A DNA stretch of 64,000 nt from Photobacterium indicum (lineage in GTDB: Bacteria > Pseudomonadota > Gammaproteobacteria > Enterobacterales > Vibrionaceae), in the NCBI RefSeq assembly GCF_003026215.1, contig NZ_PYOC01000002.1, positions 558,001 to 622,000 of the forward strand, read 5' to 3'. The notes below the pieces were generated by a model that was given only the letters and a program-made list of their open reading frames with translations, made no database searches and had not been told where the DNA came from. Of the stretch, positions 29,648 to 40,911 are shown in pieces. The number at the start of each line of letters is the position of its first letter. Within the stretch, counting starts at the first letter, position 1. The position numbers were made by a program, and so were the translations under genes.

Positions 29648-30184
29648 ATGTCTAACCCAATCACGTTATGCCCATGTGGTAGCAAGAAACAATTTGCTGA
29701 ATGTTGTCAGCTAATACATCAATCAGCCGCATCAGCGACACACCCTGAACAAATTATGCGCGCGCGTTACAGTGCACACGTTCTAGGTCTTGTTGATTTT
29801 GTTGTTGCTACCTACCACCCAAGTTGTGAAGCAGAGCAACACCGCGAAGCAATTGCAGATTCAGTTCACTCAAAATGGCTTGGACTTCAAGTTATAAACA
29901 GTGAGATTGCAGACAATGGTGAAGGCTTTGTTGAATTCAGAGCCATGTATCAAGATGGAAAGGAGCAATATACGCTTCATGAACGTTCTCGTTTTCTGCA
30001 AGAAAAAGTCAATGGAGAACAGCAATGGTTCTATATCGATGGCGATTATCCTGAAAACCACACTGTAGAAGAAACTGCAGAAACGCCACCCGCGATTCAA
30101 CCAGCAGTAAGTACCAAAACCATTGGACGCAATGACCCTTGCACCTGTGGCAGTGGTAAGAAATTCAAAAAATGTTGCGGATAA
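29648..30184 (+). CDS. ychJ: YchJ-family SEC-C protein
   Basis: A 178-residue UPF0225 protein with a zinc-binding SEC-C motif at each end: [13 protein letters not shown] at residues about 8-20, and [13 protein letters not shown] at the C-terminus. An NTF2-like middle domain ([22 protein letters not shown]) lies between them. I place the start at ATG 29648, two bases after the previous stop, because the SEC-C motif normally comes right after the start. An upstream GTG-type frame overlaps the EAL-HDOD gene. Biochemical role unknown. It is translationally linked to the EAL-HDOD gene by spacing. Confidence 0.92.
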   Translation: MSNPITLCPCGSKKQFAECCQLIHQSAASATHPEQIMRARYSAHVLGLVDFVVATYHPSCEAEQHREAIADSVHSKWLGLQVINSEIADNGEGFVEFRAMYQDGKEQYTLHERSRFLQEKVNGEQQWFYIDGDYPENHTVEETAETPPAIQPAVSTKTIGRNDPCTCGSGKKFKKCCG

Positions 30185-30224
30185 CCGCAGCAACTGAAAT
30201 ACATCATCCGTCTTAAAACATCCT

Positions 30225-30248
30225 AGAGATCAGCGTTAGCAGATCTCT
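30225..30248 (+). terminator. Possible terminator of the EAL-HDOD/ychJ unit
   Basis: AGAGATC and GATCTCT form a seven-base stem with a ten-base loop, followed by TTACTTACTTCTTT. A weak but well-placed candidate. Confidence 0.45.
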
Positions 30249-30411
30249 TTACTTACTTCTTTGCTTATCCCGCCCTCAACATTATTTCTCTGCACAAAAG
30301 CCGCCTAGCATTTCATTGATGCACACAAAAAAACAGCACAAAAAACACTCAAGTTGTTCACTAATATGCCGACACGTCCTATACAACATCTATAAACGTG
30401 GAGGGAAAGAC

Positions 30412-30594
30412 ATGATCAATACCAACAACAATCTGCCGCGAACTGCACAGAAACAGCTCAAAAAAGTCACTCAATCAACCATGCTCATTGATCGCCACCA
30501 GCGGGTTGAAACCAAACAAGAAGACACATCCGAAGAACCTGAAAAACAACAAGCAAATAAACATAAAAAAGGGTTATTAGATATTTATGTTTGA
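30412..30594 (+). CDS. Small hypothetical basic protein (60 residues)
   Basis: I do not recognise this protein. The ATG at 30412 is preceded by GGAGGG at an ideal six-base spacing, one of the best ribosome-binding sites in the window. This sets the start and argues that the frame is real. The product is very polar: a basic N-terminal half (TAQKQLKKVTQS, DRHQRV), an acidic and Gln-rich middle (KQEDTSEEPEKQQ), and a basic end closing in GLLDIYV. There is no membrane segment or Cys. Upstream in-frame codons would extend it by 32 residues but have no site of their own. It lies just before the his leader. Confidence 0.65.
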   Translation: MINTNNNLPRTAQKQLKKVTQSTMLIDRHQRVETKQEDTSEEPEKQQANKHKKGLLDIYV

Positions 30595-30835
30595 TAGGCG
30601 CGTTAACTAACATACACACTGCTACACTTTTGTTAATACAATTCTAGAACCTCCTCACGGGATACCCTGTATCTCCGTGAGAAATCCAGCACAAAGAAGA
30701 ACTTTAGTCGGTATAAATAATGAATTCACTATTTACATAAAATTAATGTTGCAAATTCTAATTAGCTTCGTTAGTGTGAATACCAAGCATTACACACTAG
30801 TGCATTCAGTAACTATCCATACAGAGTAAATAATT

Positions 30836-30883
30836 ATGCGTATCACAATGGTAAACCTACATCACCATCATCATCCTGACTAG
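30836..30883 (+). CDS. hisL: HisL, his operon leader peptide
   Basis: A 15-codon frame, MRITMVNLHHHHHPD, with five consecutive His codons before Pro-Asp and a TAG stop. E. coli HisL has seven His and the same HPD ending. Ribosome stalling at the His codons when His-tRNA is short should favour the antiterminator. The peptide itself has no other known role. Confidence 0.93.
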   Translation: MRITMVNLHHHHHPD

Positions 30884-30903
30884 TCTTTCGGGAGGATACG
30901 CCT

Positions 30904-30936
30904 CACTCTGGAAGATAGCCAAAAACTCTTCCAGTG
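30904..30936 (+). promoter_or_regulatory. His attenuator: middle (anti-terminator side) hairpin
   Basis: CACTCTGGAAGA and TCTTCCAGTG are arms around TAGCCAAAAAC, 20 bases after the hisL stop. This is the region expected to hold the pause or antiterminator structures between leader peptide and terminator. Confidence 0.6.
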
Positions 30937-30956
30937 TTTGATAAAATAAAGAATTC

Positions 30957-30990
30957 AAACCCTCGGAGAGCAACGCTTCCGAGGGTTTTT
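30957..30990 (+). terminator. His operon attenuator terminator
   Basis: AAACCCTCGGA at 30957-30967 pairs with TCCGAGGGTTT at 30978-30988, followed by TT. It is placed between hisL and hisG exactly as in enteric his operons. Confidence 0.88.
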
Positions 30991-31045
30991 GCGTTTTAGA
31001 GCTTTAAAATACTAACTTTACAGAATTGGATTAAGGAATATGACC

Positions 31046-31942
31046 ATGCAAACACAACGATTAAGAATTGCGATTCAAAAGAAAGGACGTCTGAGTAAAG
31101 AGTGCCAAGATTTACTTAAGCGTTGCGGTGTTAAATTCAACATGATGGGTGAGCGCCTAGTGGTTCACTCTGAAAATATGCCTATCGACCTACTCCTTGT
31201 TCGTGATGATGACATTCCTGGTCTTATCATGGATGGTGTTGTTGACCTTGGGGTTATTGGTGAGAATGAGCTAGAAGAAGTGGGACTAGAACGTGCAGCT
31301 CGCAATGAACCATCTGATTATAAAAAGCTTCGTCGTTTAGATTTTGGTGGCTGTCGCTTATCTATCGCTATAGACAAAGATGCAACGTATAACGGACCAC
31401 AAGATCTGCAAGGTAAGCGTATCGCAACAACCTACCCTCAACTTGTTAAGCGTTATATGGACGAACAAGGCGTTACATTCAGCCCTTGTATGCTAAATGG
31501 CTCAGTTGAAGTCGCTCCTCGCGCTGGACTAGCCGATGCGATTTGTGATCTTGTATCAACAGGGGCAACACTGGAAGCTAATGGGCTAAAAGAAGCCGCG
31601 GTTATTCTTCGTTCTAAAGCCGTACTGATTCAATGCACTGCCGATCTGGGTGCTGAAAAACAAGCGCTAATTGACCGTTTATTAACACGTATGCAAGGTG
31701 TTATTCAGGCAAAAGAATCAAAATACATCATGCTACATGCACCAACAGATCGTCTTGAGCAAATTAAAATGCTGCTACCTGGTGCTGAAGATCCAACCGT
31801 ATTACCACTATCACAAAATAACAACCGCGTAGCCGTTCATCTTGTCAGTACTGAAAACTTATTCTGGGAAACAATGGAACAATTAAAAGAATTAGGGGCG
31901 AGCTCTATTCTAGTACTGCCAATTGAAAAAATGATGGAGTAA
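31046..31942 (+). CDS. hisG: HisG, ATP phosphoribosyltransferase (long form)
   Basis: First step of histidine synthesis: joins ATP and PRPP, and is feedback-inhibited by histidine. The long form with the C-terminal regulatory ACT-like domain is present (298 residues, E. coli 299). ATG 31046 is chosen because AAGGA at 31033-31037 is eight bases before it; an ATG six bases earlier is too close to that site. Visible motifs are [13 protein letters not shown], the PRPP-binding [14 protein letters not shown] and the C-terminal [14 protein letters not shown], shared with E. coli. First gene of an eight-gene operon behind the attenuator. Confidence 0.97.
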   Translation: MQTQRLRIAIQKKGRLSKECQDLLKRCGVKFNMMGERLVVHSENMPIDLLLVRDDDIPGLIMDGVVDLGVIGENELEEVGLERAARNEPSDYKKLRRLDFGGCRLSIAIDKDATYNGPQDLQGKRIATTYPQLVKRYMDEQGVTFSPCMLNGSVEVAPRAGLADAICDLVSTGATLEANGLKEAAVILRSKAVLIQCTADLGAEKQALIDRLLTRMQGVIQAKESKYIMLHAPTDRLEQIKMLLPGAEDPTVLPLSQNNNRVAVHLVSTENLFWETMEQLKELGASSILVLPIEKMME

Positions 31943-31946
31943 CACA

Positions 31947-33278
31947 ATGAAAACGGTTGTTTGGCAATCTCTCAGTGAAAACCAGCAAGAGTCTTTACTT
32001 CAGCGTCCAGCAATAACTGAAGGCGCAAATATTACCGCCATTGTCGCTGATGTGGTTGCTGATGTCCGTCAACGTGGTGATGAAGCACTATTAGATCTCA
32101 CTGAAAAGTTTGATCGAGTTCGCCCTGATTCAATCAGAGTATCTGAACAGGAAGTTACGGCTGCTACATCACGGCTTAGCGATAACATGAAACAGGCGCT
32201 GCAACAGGCTTATCAAAATATCGTAACATTCCATAAAGCACAAAAAATAAAGCCACTACGTGTTGAAACACAACCCGGCGTAGTATGCGAGCAAGTAACA
32301 CGCCCTATTAACTCTGTTGGCTTATATATACCTGGTGGTAGTGCACCATTACCATCGACAGTATTAATGCTTGGTGTTCCCGCGCAAATCGCAGGATGCC
32401 GTCAGGTCGTTTTATGCTCACCGCCACCCATTGCCGATGAAATATTATATGTGGCCCAGCTATGTGGCATTACAGAAATTTATAATGCTGGGGGCTCGCA
32501 AGCCATTGCAGCTATGGCTTATGGCACAAAATCGGTCACTAAAGTCGATAAAATTTTCGGACCTGGTAATGCATTCGTTACAGAAGCGAAACGCCAAGTC
32601 AGTAATGATTTCCGTGGCGCGGCGATTGATATGCCAGCTGGTCCTTCCGAAGTATTAGTCATTGCCGATAAAACAGCAGATCCTGATTTCATTGCCGCGG
32701 ATTTATTAAGCCAAGCGGAACACGGTCCTGATTCTCAAGTTATTTTATTAACACCAGAACCAAGCATTGCGGATCGTGTGGCCGATGCGATTCAACTGCA
32801 ACTGCAAGTATTACCTCGTGCTGATATTGCGCGCCAAGCCTTAGGATCGAGTATCCTCATCGTTACGGAAACAATCACACAGTGTATATCGATTTCTAAC
32901 CACTACGGTCCTGAACACTTAATTGTACAAACACGAGAACCACGAGAGTTAGTGCCTTTATTGGATAATGCTGGCTCAATCTTCCTCGGTGATTGGTCGC
33001 CTGAGTCGGTGGGCGATTACGCCTCTGGCACTAACCATGTATTGCCAACCTATGGCTACACTCGCACCTATTCAAGCTTAGGTCTCGCTGACTTTTCTAA
33101 GCGTATGACAGTACAAGAAGTCACCGCTGATGGCCTGAAAACCTTAGCACCTACAGTGGTTACCATGGCTGAAGCCGAAGGTCTGGATGCACATAAACGT
33201 GCTGTGACTATTCGTATTGAAAAGTTACAACAGCAAGCAATATTAAAAGCACAACAAGCTAAAGAAAAGGAGGCGTAA
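31947..33278 (+). CDS. hisD: HisD, histidinol dehydrogenase
   Basis: Last two steps of histidine synthesis: NAD-dependent oxidation of histidinol to histidine through the aldehyde, with zinc. It has 443 residues (E. coli 434). Family strings are [17 protein letters not shown], the NAD-binding [27 protein letters not shown], and the Zn and catalytic residues in [11 protein letters not shown] and [11 protein letters not shown]. The C-terminal tail is rich in Gln, Ala and Lys and slightly longer than usual. It starts four bases after hisG with GGAG inside the hisG end. Confidence 0.98.
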   Translation: MKTVVWQSLSENQQESLLQRPAITEGANITAIVADVVADVRQRGDEALLDLTEKFDRVRPDSIRVSEQEVTAATSRLSDNMKQALQQAYQNIVTFHKAQKIKPLRVETQPGVVCEQVTRPINSVGLYIPGGSAPLPSTVLMLGVPAQIAGCRQVVLCSPPPIADEILYVAQLCGITEIYNAGGSQAIAAMAYGTKSVTKVDKIFGPGNAFVTEAKRQVSNDFRGAAIDMPAGPSEVLVIADKTADPDFIAADLLSQAEHGPDSQVILLTPEPSIADRVADAIQLQLQVLPRADIARQALGSSILIVTETITQCISISNHYGPEHLIVQTREPRELVPLLDNAGSIFLGDWSPESVGDYASGTNHVLPTYGYTRTYSSLGLADFSKRMTVQEVTADGLKTLAPTVVTMAEAEGLDAHKRAVTIRIEKLQQQAILKAQQAKEKEA

Positions 33279-33280
33279 CA

Positions 33281-34375
33281 ATGAGCATTGAAGAATTAGC
33301 GCGTAAAACAATACGCGAACTTACGCCTTACCAATCAGCACGTCGTTTAGGCGGTAGTGGTGATATTTGGCTAAACGCAAACGAATCACCTTTTGCAAAT
33401 GAATATAGTGTCACCTGTGGCCGCCTAAACCGCTACAGTGAATGCCAACCAGCCGAACTTATTCAGGCTTACGCTGATTATGCTGGCGTTAATAGCAAGC
33501 AAGTACTGACATCACGCGGTGCAGACGAAGGTATCGAATTATTAATTCGCACATTCTGCGAACCAAACCAAGACAGCATTCTTTACTGCCCACCGACATA
33601 TGGCATGTATGCTATCAGTGCAGAAACGTTTGATATCAACACGAAAACAGTGCCACTAACACCGGAATGGCAATTAGATCTGCCTTTGATTGAAAATAAC
33701 CTTGATGGGGTTAAGTTAGTGTTCATTTGTAGCCCTAACAACCCTACCGGTAACATCATGAAGCCTCGAGATATCGAAAAGCTACTTGATATGACCACAG
33801 ACAAAGCAATTGTAGTCGTTGATGAAGCATATATCGACTTTTGCCTTGAAACCTCGACGGTAGATCTACTCGCCAAATACCCACACTTAGTGATCCTTCG
33901 TACGTTATCAAAAGCATTTGCATTAGCAGGCTTACGTTGTGGTTTTACGCTAGCCAATACTGACGTTATTAACTTATTGTTGAAAGTTATTGCACCGTAC
34001 CCAGTGCCAGTGCCAGTTGCTGATATAGCTGTTCAAGCCTTGTCTGTCGCTGGTCGTGCTAAAACGAAATATCAAGTACTCGACATCAGTGCAAATCGTG
34101 CTTACTTACAAGCCGGGTTAGGGATGCTGCCTGGTGTCACTGTCTATGATGGCTACGGTAATTATTTACTGGTGAAATTCTCACAAGCCGATGCTTTATT
34201 CACAGCATTATGGGATCACGGCATTATTTTACGACGTTCTCCTATTGAAAACTGCATTCGTATCAGTGTCGGTAATCGTGATGAATGTGAAAAAACACTG
34301 GCCTTTATTCGTGCTCATATCACATCACAGAGCAATGCATCAGCAAATAATGATGAATTAAACTCATCTAATTAA
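33281..34375 (+). CDS. hisC: HisC, histidinol-phosphate aminotransferase
   Basis: PLP enzyme that transaminates imidazole acetol phosphate with glutamate to histidinol phosphate. It has 364 residues (E. coli 356). Motifs are [38 protein letters not shown], the cofactor Asp in VVDEAYIDF, and the PLP Lys in [17 protein letters not shown]. The strong site AAGGAGG lies inside the hisD end, leaving a two-base gap. The C-terminal tail is Asn/Ser-rich ([13 protein letters not shown]). Confidence 0.98.
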   Translation: MSIEELARKTIRELTPYQSARRLGGSGDIWLNANESPFANEYSVTCGRLNRYSECQPAELIQAYADYAGVNSKQVLTSRGADEGIELLIRTFCEPNQDSILYCPPTYGMYAISAETFDINTKTVPLTPEWQLDLPLIENNLDGVKLVFICSPNNPTGNIMKPRDIEKLLDMTTDKAIVVVDEAYIDFCLETSTVDLLAKYPHLVILRTLSKAFALAGLRCGFTLANTDVINLLLKVIAPYPVPVPVADIAVQALSVAGRAKTKYQVLDISANRAYLQAGLGMLPGVTVYDGYGNYLLVKFSQADALFTALWDHGIILRRSPIENCIRISVGNRDECEKTLAFIRAHITSQSNASANNDELNSSN

Positions 34376-34392
34376 ACACAAGGAAGTACATT

Positions 34393-35478
34393 GTGAGCAA
34401 AGAAAAAATTCTATTTATTGATCGGGATGGCACCTTAATTGTTGAGCCTCCCGTTGATTTTCAAGTTGATCGATTAGATAAACTCAAGCTAGAACCGTTT
34501 GTTATACCAGCATTGTTAACGCTGCAAGATGCAGGGTATAAACTTGTGATGGTGACTAACCAAGATGGCTTGGGAACAGATAGCTACCCACAAGCAGATT
34601 TCGATGCACCGCAAAATATGATGATGGAAATCTTCGAGTCGCAAGGTGTTAAGTTTGATGATGTATTAATTTGCCCACACTTCAATGAAGACAACTGCAG
34701 CTGCCGTAAACCAAAGCTAGGATTAGTGAAAAGTTACCTACAGCAAGGTCGGGTTGATTTCGCAACATCTGCAGTAATTGGCGATCGTCAAACTGATCGT
34801 CAGTTGGCTGAAAATATGGCCATCAAAGGTATTCAATACAACCCACGACCTACCGATAAGAGCAGCTTGAACTGGCAACAGATTGTAAAAGACCTAACAA
34901 CAAACCCTCGTATTGCTGAAGTTGTTCGTACCACTAAAGAAACCGACATTCGCGTTAAAGTGAATTTAGATGAAACTGGCGACAACTCTATCGAGACAGG
35001 TTTGGGGTTCTTTGATCACATGCTCGATCAAATTGCGACACACGGCGGTTTTCAAATGCAGGTTAATGTGAAAGGCGACTTACACATCGATGATCACCAC
35101 AGCATTGAAGATACAGCCCTCGCATTAGGCCAAGCACTAAAAGAAGCCTTAGGTGATAAGCGCGGTATCGGTCGTTTTGGCTTTAGCTTGCCAATGGATG
35201 AATGCTTAGCACAATGTGCATTAGATTTATCAGGTCGCCCTTATTTAAAATTTGAAGCTGAATTTGGTCGAGAACAAGTTGGCGATCTTTCAACCGAAAT
35301 GGTATCGCACTTCTTCCGCTCACTTACAGATACGCTGGCGTGTACCTTGCACCTTTCATCGACAGGTCATAACGATCACCACATTGTAGAAAGCTTGTTC
35401 AAAGCATTTGGTCGCACATTACGCCAAGCAATTCGTGTTGACGGTAATGAGCTACCAAGCAGTAAAGGAGTTCTGTAA
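34393..35478 (+). CDS. hisB: HisB, bifunctional histidinol-phosphatase / IGP dehydratase (GTG start)
   Basis: Carries out two non-adjacent steps. The N-terminal HAD phosphatase (about residues 1-165) has the nucleophile pair D10-R-D12 in LFIDRDGTL and the zinc cluster [15 protein letters not shown]. The C-terminal imidazoleglycerol-phosphate dehydratase (about 167-361) has metal ligands in [22 protein letters not shown] and HNDHHIVES. It has 361 residues (E. coli 355). It starts with GTG after AAGGAAG. This fusion is typical of gammaproteobacteria. Its TAA overlaps the hisH ATG (TAATG). Confidence 0.97.
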   Translation: MSKEKILFIDRDGTLIVEPPVDFQVDRLDKLKLEPFVIPALLTLQDAGYKLVMVTNQDGLGTDSYPQADFDAPQNMMMEIFESQGVKFDDVLICPHFNEDNCSCRKPKLGLVKSYLQQGRVDFATSAVIGDRQTDRQLAENMAIKGIQYNPRPTDKSSLNWQQIVKDLTTNPRIAEVVRTTKETDIRVKVNLDETGDNSIETGLGFFDHMLDQIATHGGFQMQVNVKGDLHIDDHHSIEDTALALGQALKEALGDKRGIGRFGFSLPMDECLAQCALDLSGRPYLKFEAEFGREQVGDLSTEMVSHFFRSLTDTLACTLHLSSTGHNDHHIVESLFKAFGRTLRQAIRVDGNELPSSKGVL

Positions 35479-36110
35479 TGGCGAGTGAAAATCAAAAAGT
35501 TGTCATCATTGATACAGGCTGTGCCAACGTATCTTCTGTTCGCTTTGCGATTGAACGCTTGGGTTATACCGTTACGATAAGTAAAGAAACAAGCGTGGTA
35601 CTAAATGCTGATAAGTTATTTCTTCCCGGTGTAGGCACGGCAAGTGAAGCCATGAAAAACCTACAAGAGCGCGATTTAGTTGAACTCGTCAAGCAGGTCG
35701 ATAAACCATTACTTGGTATCTGTTTGGGGATGCAATTACTGGGTGCATTATCTGAGGAACAAGGACAGAACGGAAAAGAACTTGTTTCTTGTTTAAACCT
35801 TTGCGATGCCCCTATTAAAAAATTAAAAACAGGTAATTTACCCTTGCCACACATGGGTTGGAATACGATTACTCCCGTTGACAATCACCCATTATTTAAG
35901 GGTATTCCAGCAGGCAGCTACTTCTATTTTGTACATAGTTACGCCATGCCGGTTTCAACAGAGGTCAACGATTACACCATCGCCCAGTGTGAGTATGGTC
36001 AGCCTTTTAGTGCTGCGATTCAAAGTGGCAATTATTTCGGTGTGCAGTTTCATCCCGAACGTTCGAGTAAAGCAGGCTCTCAACTAATTAAGAATTTTTT
36101 AGAGATGTAA
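35478..36110 (+). CDS. hisH: HisH, IGP synthase glutaminase subunit
   Basis: Class I glutamine amidotransferase that feeds ammonia to HisF. It has 210 residues (E. coli 196). The nucleophile Cys is in [12 protein letters not shown], and the His and Glu of the triad are in [13 protein letters not shown]. The start codon overlaps the hisB stop by one base (TAATG), so translation is coupled; AAAGGAG precedes it. The sixty-base gap to hisA is the longest gap inside the operon. Confidence 0.97.
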   Translation: MASENQKVVIIDTGCANVSSVRFAIERLGYTVTISKETSVVLNADKLFLPGVGTASEAMKNLQERDLVELVKQVDKPLLGICLGMQLLGALSEEQGQNGKELVSCLNLCDAPIKKLKTGNLPLPHMGWNTITPVDNHPLFKGIPAGSYFYFVHSYAMPVSTEVNDYTIAQCEYGQPFSAAIQSGNYFGVQFHPERSSKAGSQLIKNFLEM

Positions 36111-36153
36111 CCTGCTAATAAAAATTACAATTTACGAATAAATTGATCTATAG

Positions 36154-36906
<753 letters not shown>

Positions 36907-36925
36907 AACAAGGAGTCAAACAATT

Positions 36926-37699
36926 ATGTTAGCTAAACGAATCGTTCCTTGTTTAGACGTTCGAGACGGTCAAGTAGTAAAAGGGGTGCAGTTTCGTAAT
37001 CACGAAATTATTGGTGATATTGTCCCTTTAGCCAAACGCTACGCAGAAGAAGGCGCTGACGAGCTGGTTTTTTATGATATTACCGCATCCAGTGATGGGC
37101 GCGTGGTTGATAAAAGCTGGGTCGCTCGTGTTGCTGAAGTTATTGATATTCCTTTCTGTGTTGCTGGCGGCATTAAATCTATCGAAGACGCGAGCCGTAT
37201 ATTGCAATTTGGCGCAGATAAAGTATCGATAAACTCCCCCGCTCTTGCCAACCCTGCGCTTATCACAGAACTTGCTGATAAGTTTGGCGTGCAATGCATC
37301 GTGGTGGGTATTGATTCATACTTTGATGCTGAAACAGGTAAATATCAGGTTTACCAATTTACTGGTGATGAATCACGTACTAAAGCAACCCAATGGGAAA
37401 CCCGAGATTGGGTTCAGGAAGTGCAAAAACGTGGCGCAGGCGAAATCGTATTAAACATGATGAACCAAGATGGCGTTCGTAACGGTTACGATCTAAAGCA
37501 ATTGAACATGGTGCGTGAAGTTTGCCATGTTCCTTTAATTGCATCTGGTGGTGCAGGTGAAATGATTCACTTTGCAGATGCTTATCAAAAAGCCAATGTG
37601 GATGGTGCACTTGCCGCTTCCGTATTCCACAAACAAATCATCAATATTGGTGAACTTAAGCAGTACTTAAAAGAACAGAATGTGGAGATCCGACTATGA
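36926..37699 (+). CDS. hisF: HisF, IGP synthase cyclase subunit
   Basis: TIM-barrel cyclase that combines PRFAR with HisH-derived ammonia to IGP and AICAR. It has 257 residues (E. coli 258) from the ATG at 36926, which opens the family's [20 protein letters not shown] and is preceded by AAGGAG. An in-frame ATG 15 codons upstream lies inside hisA and is rejected. Catalytic Asp residues are in CLDVRDG and [14 protein letters not shown]. The ATGA at the end overlaps hisI by four bases. Confidence 0.97.
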   Translation: MLAKRIVPCLDVRDGQVVKGVQFRNHEIIGDIVPLAKRYAEEGADELVFYDITASSDGRVVDKSWVARVAEVIDIPFCVAGGIKSIEDASRILQFGADKVSINSPALANPALITELADKFGVQCIVVGIDSYFDAETGKYQVYQFTGDESRTKATQWETRDWVQEVQKRGAGEIVLNMMNQDGVRNGYDLKQLNMVREVCHVPLIASGGAGEMIHFADAYQKANVDGALAASVFHKQIINIGELKQYLKEQNVEIRL

Positions 37700-38319
37700 G
37701 CCTTGTAACAACAATTAATTGGGAAAAAGTAGACGGATTAGTCCCTGCTGTCATTCAAGATAATACCAGCGGTCAAGTACTGATGTTAGGGTACATGAAC
37801 AAAGAAGCCTTAAACAAAACGCTAGAAACAAAACAAGTCACATTCTGGTCTCGCACCAAAGAGCGCCTTTGGACGAAGGGAGAAACCTCTGGCAATGTAC
37901 TTGAGCTTAAAAGTATCAACCTTGATTGTGACCAAGATACATTATTAGTAAAAGTGAACCCTATCGGGCCAACTTGTCACTTAGGTACACCAACATGCTT
38001 CGACAACGATGCAGAAGGCAAACAAGAACAACCTGCATTGGTGTTTCTTCATCAACTTGAGCAAGTCTTGGCTAATCGTAAAGGTGCAGATCCCGAATCT
38101 TCTTACACAGCCAGTTTATACGCCCGTGGCACCAAACGTATTTCGCAAAAAGTGGGCGAAGAAGGCGTTGAAGTCGCGCTTGCGGCAACGTCGGGTGACA
38201 AGGCGGAATTAGTGTGTGAATCCGCTGATCTGATCTATCACTTGATTGTATTGCTACAAGATCAGGGACTAAGCTTATCTGACGTTACTGAAAAACTGCA
38301 AGAACGCCATAACAAGTAA
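37696..38319 (+). CDS. hisI: HisI(E), bifunctional PR-AMP cyclohydrolase / PR-ATP pyrophosphatase
   Basis: Steps two and three of histidine synthesis. The N-terminal zinc-dependent cyclohydrolase has [28 protein letters not shown] and [12 protein letters not shown]. The C-terminal MazG-like pyrophosphatase has [23 protein letters not shown]... and [13 protein letters not shown]. It has 207 residues (E. coli 203). Its ATG overlaps the hisF stop, and the shared terminator with tdk ends the operon. Confidence 0.97.
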   Translation: MSLVTTINWEKVDGLVPAVIQDNTSGQVLMLGYMNKEALNKTLETKQVTFWSRTKERLWTKGETSGNVLELKSINLDCDQDTLLVKVNPIGPTCHLGTPTCFDNDAEGKQEQPALVFLHQLEQVLANRKGADPESSYTASLYARGTKRISQKVGEEGVEVALAATSGDKAELVCESADLIYHLIVLLQDQGLSLSDVTEKLQERHNK

Positions 38320-38380
38320 CAGGCTTGAAATGGTTATTTATAATCGTAAACCAAACCGTTAGATGTTATTGAAATAAATA

Positions 38381-38404
38381 AAAAGGGAGCAAATGCTCCC
38401 TTTT
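38381..38404. terminator. Convergent terminator, his operon / tdk
   Basis: AAAAGGGAGC and GCTCCCTTTT around AAAT make a stem with T-runs on both strands. Confidence 0.88.
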
Positions 38405-38440
38405 CTAATTCATATTATATCACTACGTACGGTATCGTTA

Positions 38441-39019
38441 TTAACGACCTAATGCTTCTTTATAATGCTTCCGACAAACTGACACATAACGATCATTACC
38501 ACCAATTTCGACCTGATCACCATCAGCAATGGCATGACCCGTTTCATCTTGGCGAATAACCATATTAGCCTTACGACCACAATGACAAATTGTTTTTAAC
38601 TCTACGAGCTTATCAGCCCAAGAAAGTAAATATCGACTGCCGTCAAATAACTCGCCACGGAAATCACTGCGTAACCCATAACATAGAACAGGGATATGCA
38701 ACTTATCAACGACTTCTGTTAATTGGTAAACTTGTTCTTTCGTTAAAAATTGGCATTCATCAATTAATACACAATCAATATGTGTATCTGCATGCATCAT
38801 GCTCAATTTAGACCAAAGATCGTCGTTTTTATTATATAGTTCAGCGTCTTCTTCCAAGCCAATTCTAGAACTCACCTTCCCCGTACCAAATCGGTCATCA
38901 ATTGCAGCCGTAAAAATCACTGGTCTCATACCGCGTTCACGATAATTAAAAGATGACTGCAATAATGTTGTCGATTTACCCGCATTCATTGCAGAGTAAT
39001 AGAAATACATCTGGGCCAT
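38441..39019 (-). CDS. tdk: Thymidine kinase
   Basis: Type II thymidine kinase of the salvage pathway, 192 residues (E. coli 205). The P-loop is [12 protein letters not shown] (residues 9-20), the Walker B-like segment is [10 protein letters not shown], and the zinc knuckle has CHCGRKA with a second pair around SVCRKH. The lasso loop near the C-terminus binds thymidine ([17 protein letters not shown]). GGGGAG precedes the ATG. In E. coli tdk is next to hns and adhE; here it is near hns but about 18 kb from adhE. Confidence 0.97.
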   Translation of the reverse strand: MAQMYFYYSAMNAGKSTTLLQSSFNYRERGMRPVIFTAAIDDRFGTGKVSSRIGLEEDAELYNKNDDLWSKLSMMHADTHIDCVLIDECQFLTKEQVYQLTEVVDKLHIPVLCYGLRSDFRGELFDGSRYLLSWADKLVELKTICHCGRKANMVIRQDETGHAIADGDQVEIGGNDRYVSVCRKHYKEALGR

Positions 39020-39153
39020 GTGGCTCCCCTAATAAGACGATTAGCTTGGTTCAAAATCAGCCGAGATGCTACAGAAAACCCCTGTAAATTGAAAGTCTCG
39101 ACCAGATAGAAATACGATTAATGGCGTGTAGCGCTGTTAAATACCCTCTAAAC

Positions 39154-39185
39154 GAAAAAAGCCTGTGAAAATATCACAGGCTTTC
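39154..39185 (-). terminator. Terminator of the NhaC-family gene
   Basis: GCCTGTGA and TCACAGGC form a stem followed on the minus strand by TTTTTTCG. It lies 30 bases past the stop. Confidence 0.85.
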
Positions 39186-39214
39186 GCATTTTCTTTACTT
39201 TAAGTATGCACTCG

Positions 39215-40810
39215 TTATGCGTTAGCGATTGTGCCTTTAGGGCGTCGAGACAACCAAGACAAGAATACACATACAAGAATAAAGGTAATCGTTGCAGCCA
39301 TAAAGGCAACGGGTAATGAATCCGTTATGCCAAGTATTAAGAAACCAATAACCGATACAAACGCGACAGATAATGCGTAAGGTAACTGCGTTGAAACGTG
39401 ATCAATATGATGACAACGAGCTCCCGTTGAAGACAGAATCGTTGTATCAGAAATCGGTGAACAGTGGTCACCAAATACCGAACCGGCTAATACTGCACCC
39501 AACATTGGTAACATTAATGCGATATCCGTTGCACCAGCAAGGTCTCCGGCAATCGGAAGCATAATACCGAATGTACCCCATGAAGTACCTGTCGAGAAAG
39601 CCATAATGCCAGCAAGTACAAATAGAATCATAGGTAACAACATCGGGTTAATATTGCCTTGTACAAGGGTAGACAGGTATTTACCGGTTTCCATATCACC
39701 AATAACACTACCAATACTCCATGCAAATAGAAGGATTAGAATCGCACCAAACATCGATTTAGCACCAATCCACATTGTCTTCGCAACATCGGCCATTGGG
39801 ATCTTCTGACGAATCACTGGTACTAGAGCTGAAATCAGACCGATTAAGCCACCGTAGCAAAGTGATAGACCAACATCGGTATTTTCAAAAGCACCAAGAA
39901 TATTAAACGCAATGCCATCTTCGACAAGCACTTGATAACCAGTGAAAATCATAAAGAAGAATGTAGCAAATATTAGCGCAATGATAGGCAGAACCAAATC
40001 AGCAACACGGCCATTGCTGCTCTCGTCGATTTCGAGCTCATCATTTAAATCTTTTGCTCGGCTACCATCATCACCTTCATCAAATCCACGGCCTTGGCTT
40101 GCCTGAATTTCATGCTTCTTCATTGGACCAACATCAATTTGGAACCACGCAACAACAAATACCATTGCAAGTGCGAAGACTGCATAGAAGTTCATTGGCG
40201 CTAGCTGAACAAAAGCACTCAGCGCTGAATAATCAGTCACACCATGTGATGCTAAAATACCACCAATAAGGGTGATAATGTACGCACCCCAGCTTGACGC
40301 TGGCATAAGAACACACATAGGAGCAGCGGTAGAATCTAAGATATAAGCAAGTTTAGCGCGAGACACATAAAAACGGTCTGTTACTGGGCGAGCAATCGAA
40401 CCAACAGCTAGGCTATTAAAGTAGTCGTCAACAAAAATGAAAACACCTAAAAATGCTGCTAGTAATTTTGCACCACGTTTACTTTTAATACGAGTCTGCG
40501 CCCACTCAGCAAAAGCACGAGTACCACCAGATAATGTAAGAAGTGCTGTCATCATTCCAAGTAACAGAAGAAAAGCAACAATGCTCATATTCCAACTATT
40601 AATTGCGCCATCATCGATGAACAAGCTTGATACTGTCGTTGATAAGTAACCAACAGTTGCACCTGCGGAGAAGTCTGTAAGTAATACAGCACCTAAAAGA
40701 ACACCTACACCCAATGAAACAAGTACTTTACGTGTAAGAATAGCTAAACCTAGTGCCACCAATGGTGGTAAAAGCGATATAGCTGAATGGGAAAAATCTA
40801 CAATATTCAT
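39215..40810 (-). CDS. NhaC-family transporter under a lysine riboswitch (predicted lysine transporter, LysW-like)
   Basis: A 531-residue inner-membrane protein with about twelve hydrophobic helices, of the Na+/H+ antiporter NhaC superfamily. Conserved strings are FLGVFIFVDDYFNSLAVGS, STAAPMCVLMPASSWGAYI, MAFSTGTSWGTFGIMLPIAG and FGDHCSPISDTTILSSTGA. A hydrophilic acidic loop (about residues 235-270) separates the halves. By homology alone it would be called a sodium/proton antiporter. The lysine aptamer in its leader makes lysine uptake or exchange the better guess; NhaC-type genes behind such riboswitches were earlier predicted as lysine transporters (LysW). The start has only a weak AGAG site, which lies in a leader hairpin. 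Confidence 0.9.
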   Translation of the reverse strand: MNIVDFSHSAISLLPPLVALGLAILTRKVLVSLGVGVLLGAVLLTDFSAGATVGYLSTTVSSLFIDDGAINSWNMSIVAFLLLLGMMTALLTLSGGTRAFAEWAQTRIKSKRGAKLLAAFLGVFIFVDDYFNSLAVGSIARPVTDRFYVSRAKLAYILDSTAAPMCVLMPASSWGAYIITLIGGILASHGVTDYSALSAFVQLAPMNFYAVFALAMVFVVAWFQIDVGPMKKHEIQASQGRGFDEGDDGSRAKDLNDELEIDESSNGRVADLVLPIIALIFATFFFMIFTGYQVLVEDGIAFNILGAFENTDVGLSLCYGGLIGLISALVPVIRQKIPMADVAKTMWIGAKSMFGAILILLFAWSIGSVIGDMETGKYLSTLVQGNINPMLLPMILFVLAGIMAFSTGTSWGTFGIMLPIAGDLAGATDIALMLPMLGAVLAGSVFGDHCSPISDTTILSSTGARCHHIDHVSTQLPYALSVAFVSVIGFLILGITDSLPVAFMAATITFILVCVFLSWLSRRPKGTIANA

Positions 40811-40842
40811 GATCTCTACTACAACCGGTCTGGTCGGAGATC
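40811..40842 (-). promoter_or_regulatory. Expression-platform hairpin of the lysine riboswitch
   Basis: GATCTC (mRNA upstream side, at 40837-40842) can pair with GAGATC directly before the ATG, hiding the only Shine-Dalgarno-like bases. This suggests translational control; no strong terminator stem with a T-run is seen in the leader. Confidence 0.5.
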
Positions 40843-40911
40843 TACTGCCAATACGGTGTAATACCGCAATTAGAAGAGTTTAAGGAAAGAAGGTAAAACC
40901 TCTCCCACCCT

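Noticed and set aside
30316..30411. Longer 92-residue version of the small protein before hisL
   Set aside because: The upstream ATG codons lack a ribosome site, while the internal ATG at 30412 has an ideal one.
39215..40810. Plain annotation as housekeeping Na+/H+ antiporter
   Set aside because: The lysine aptamer in the leader makes a lysine-related substrate more likely, though not proven.
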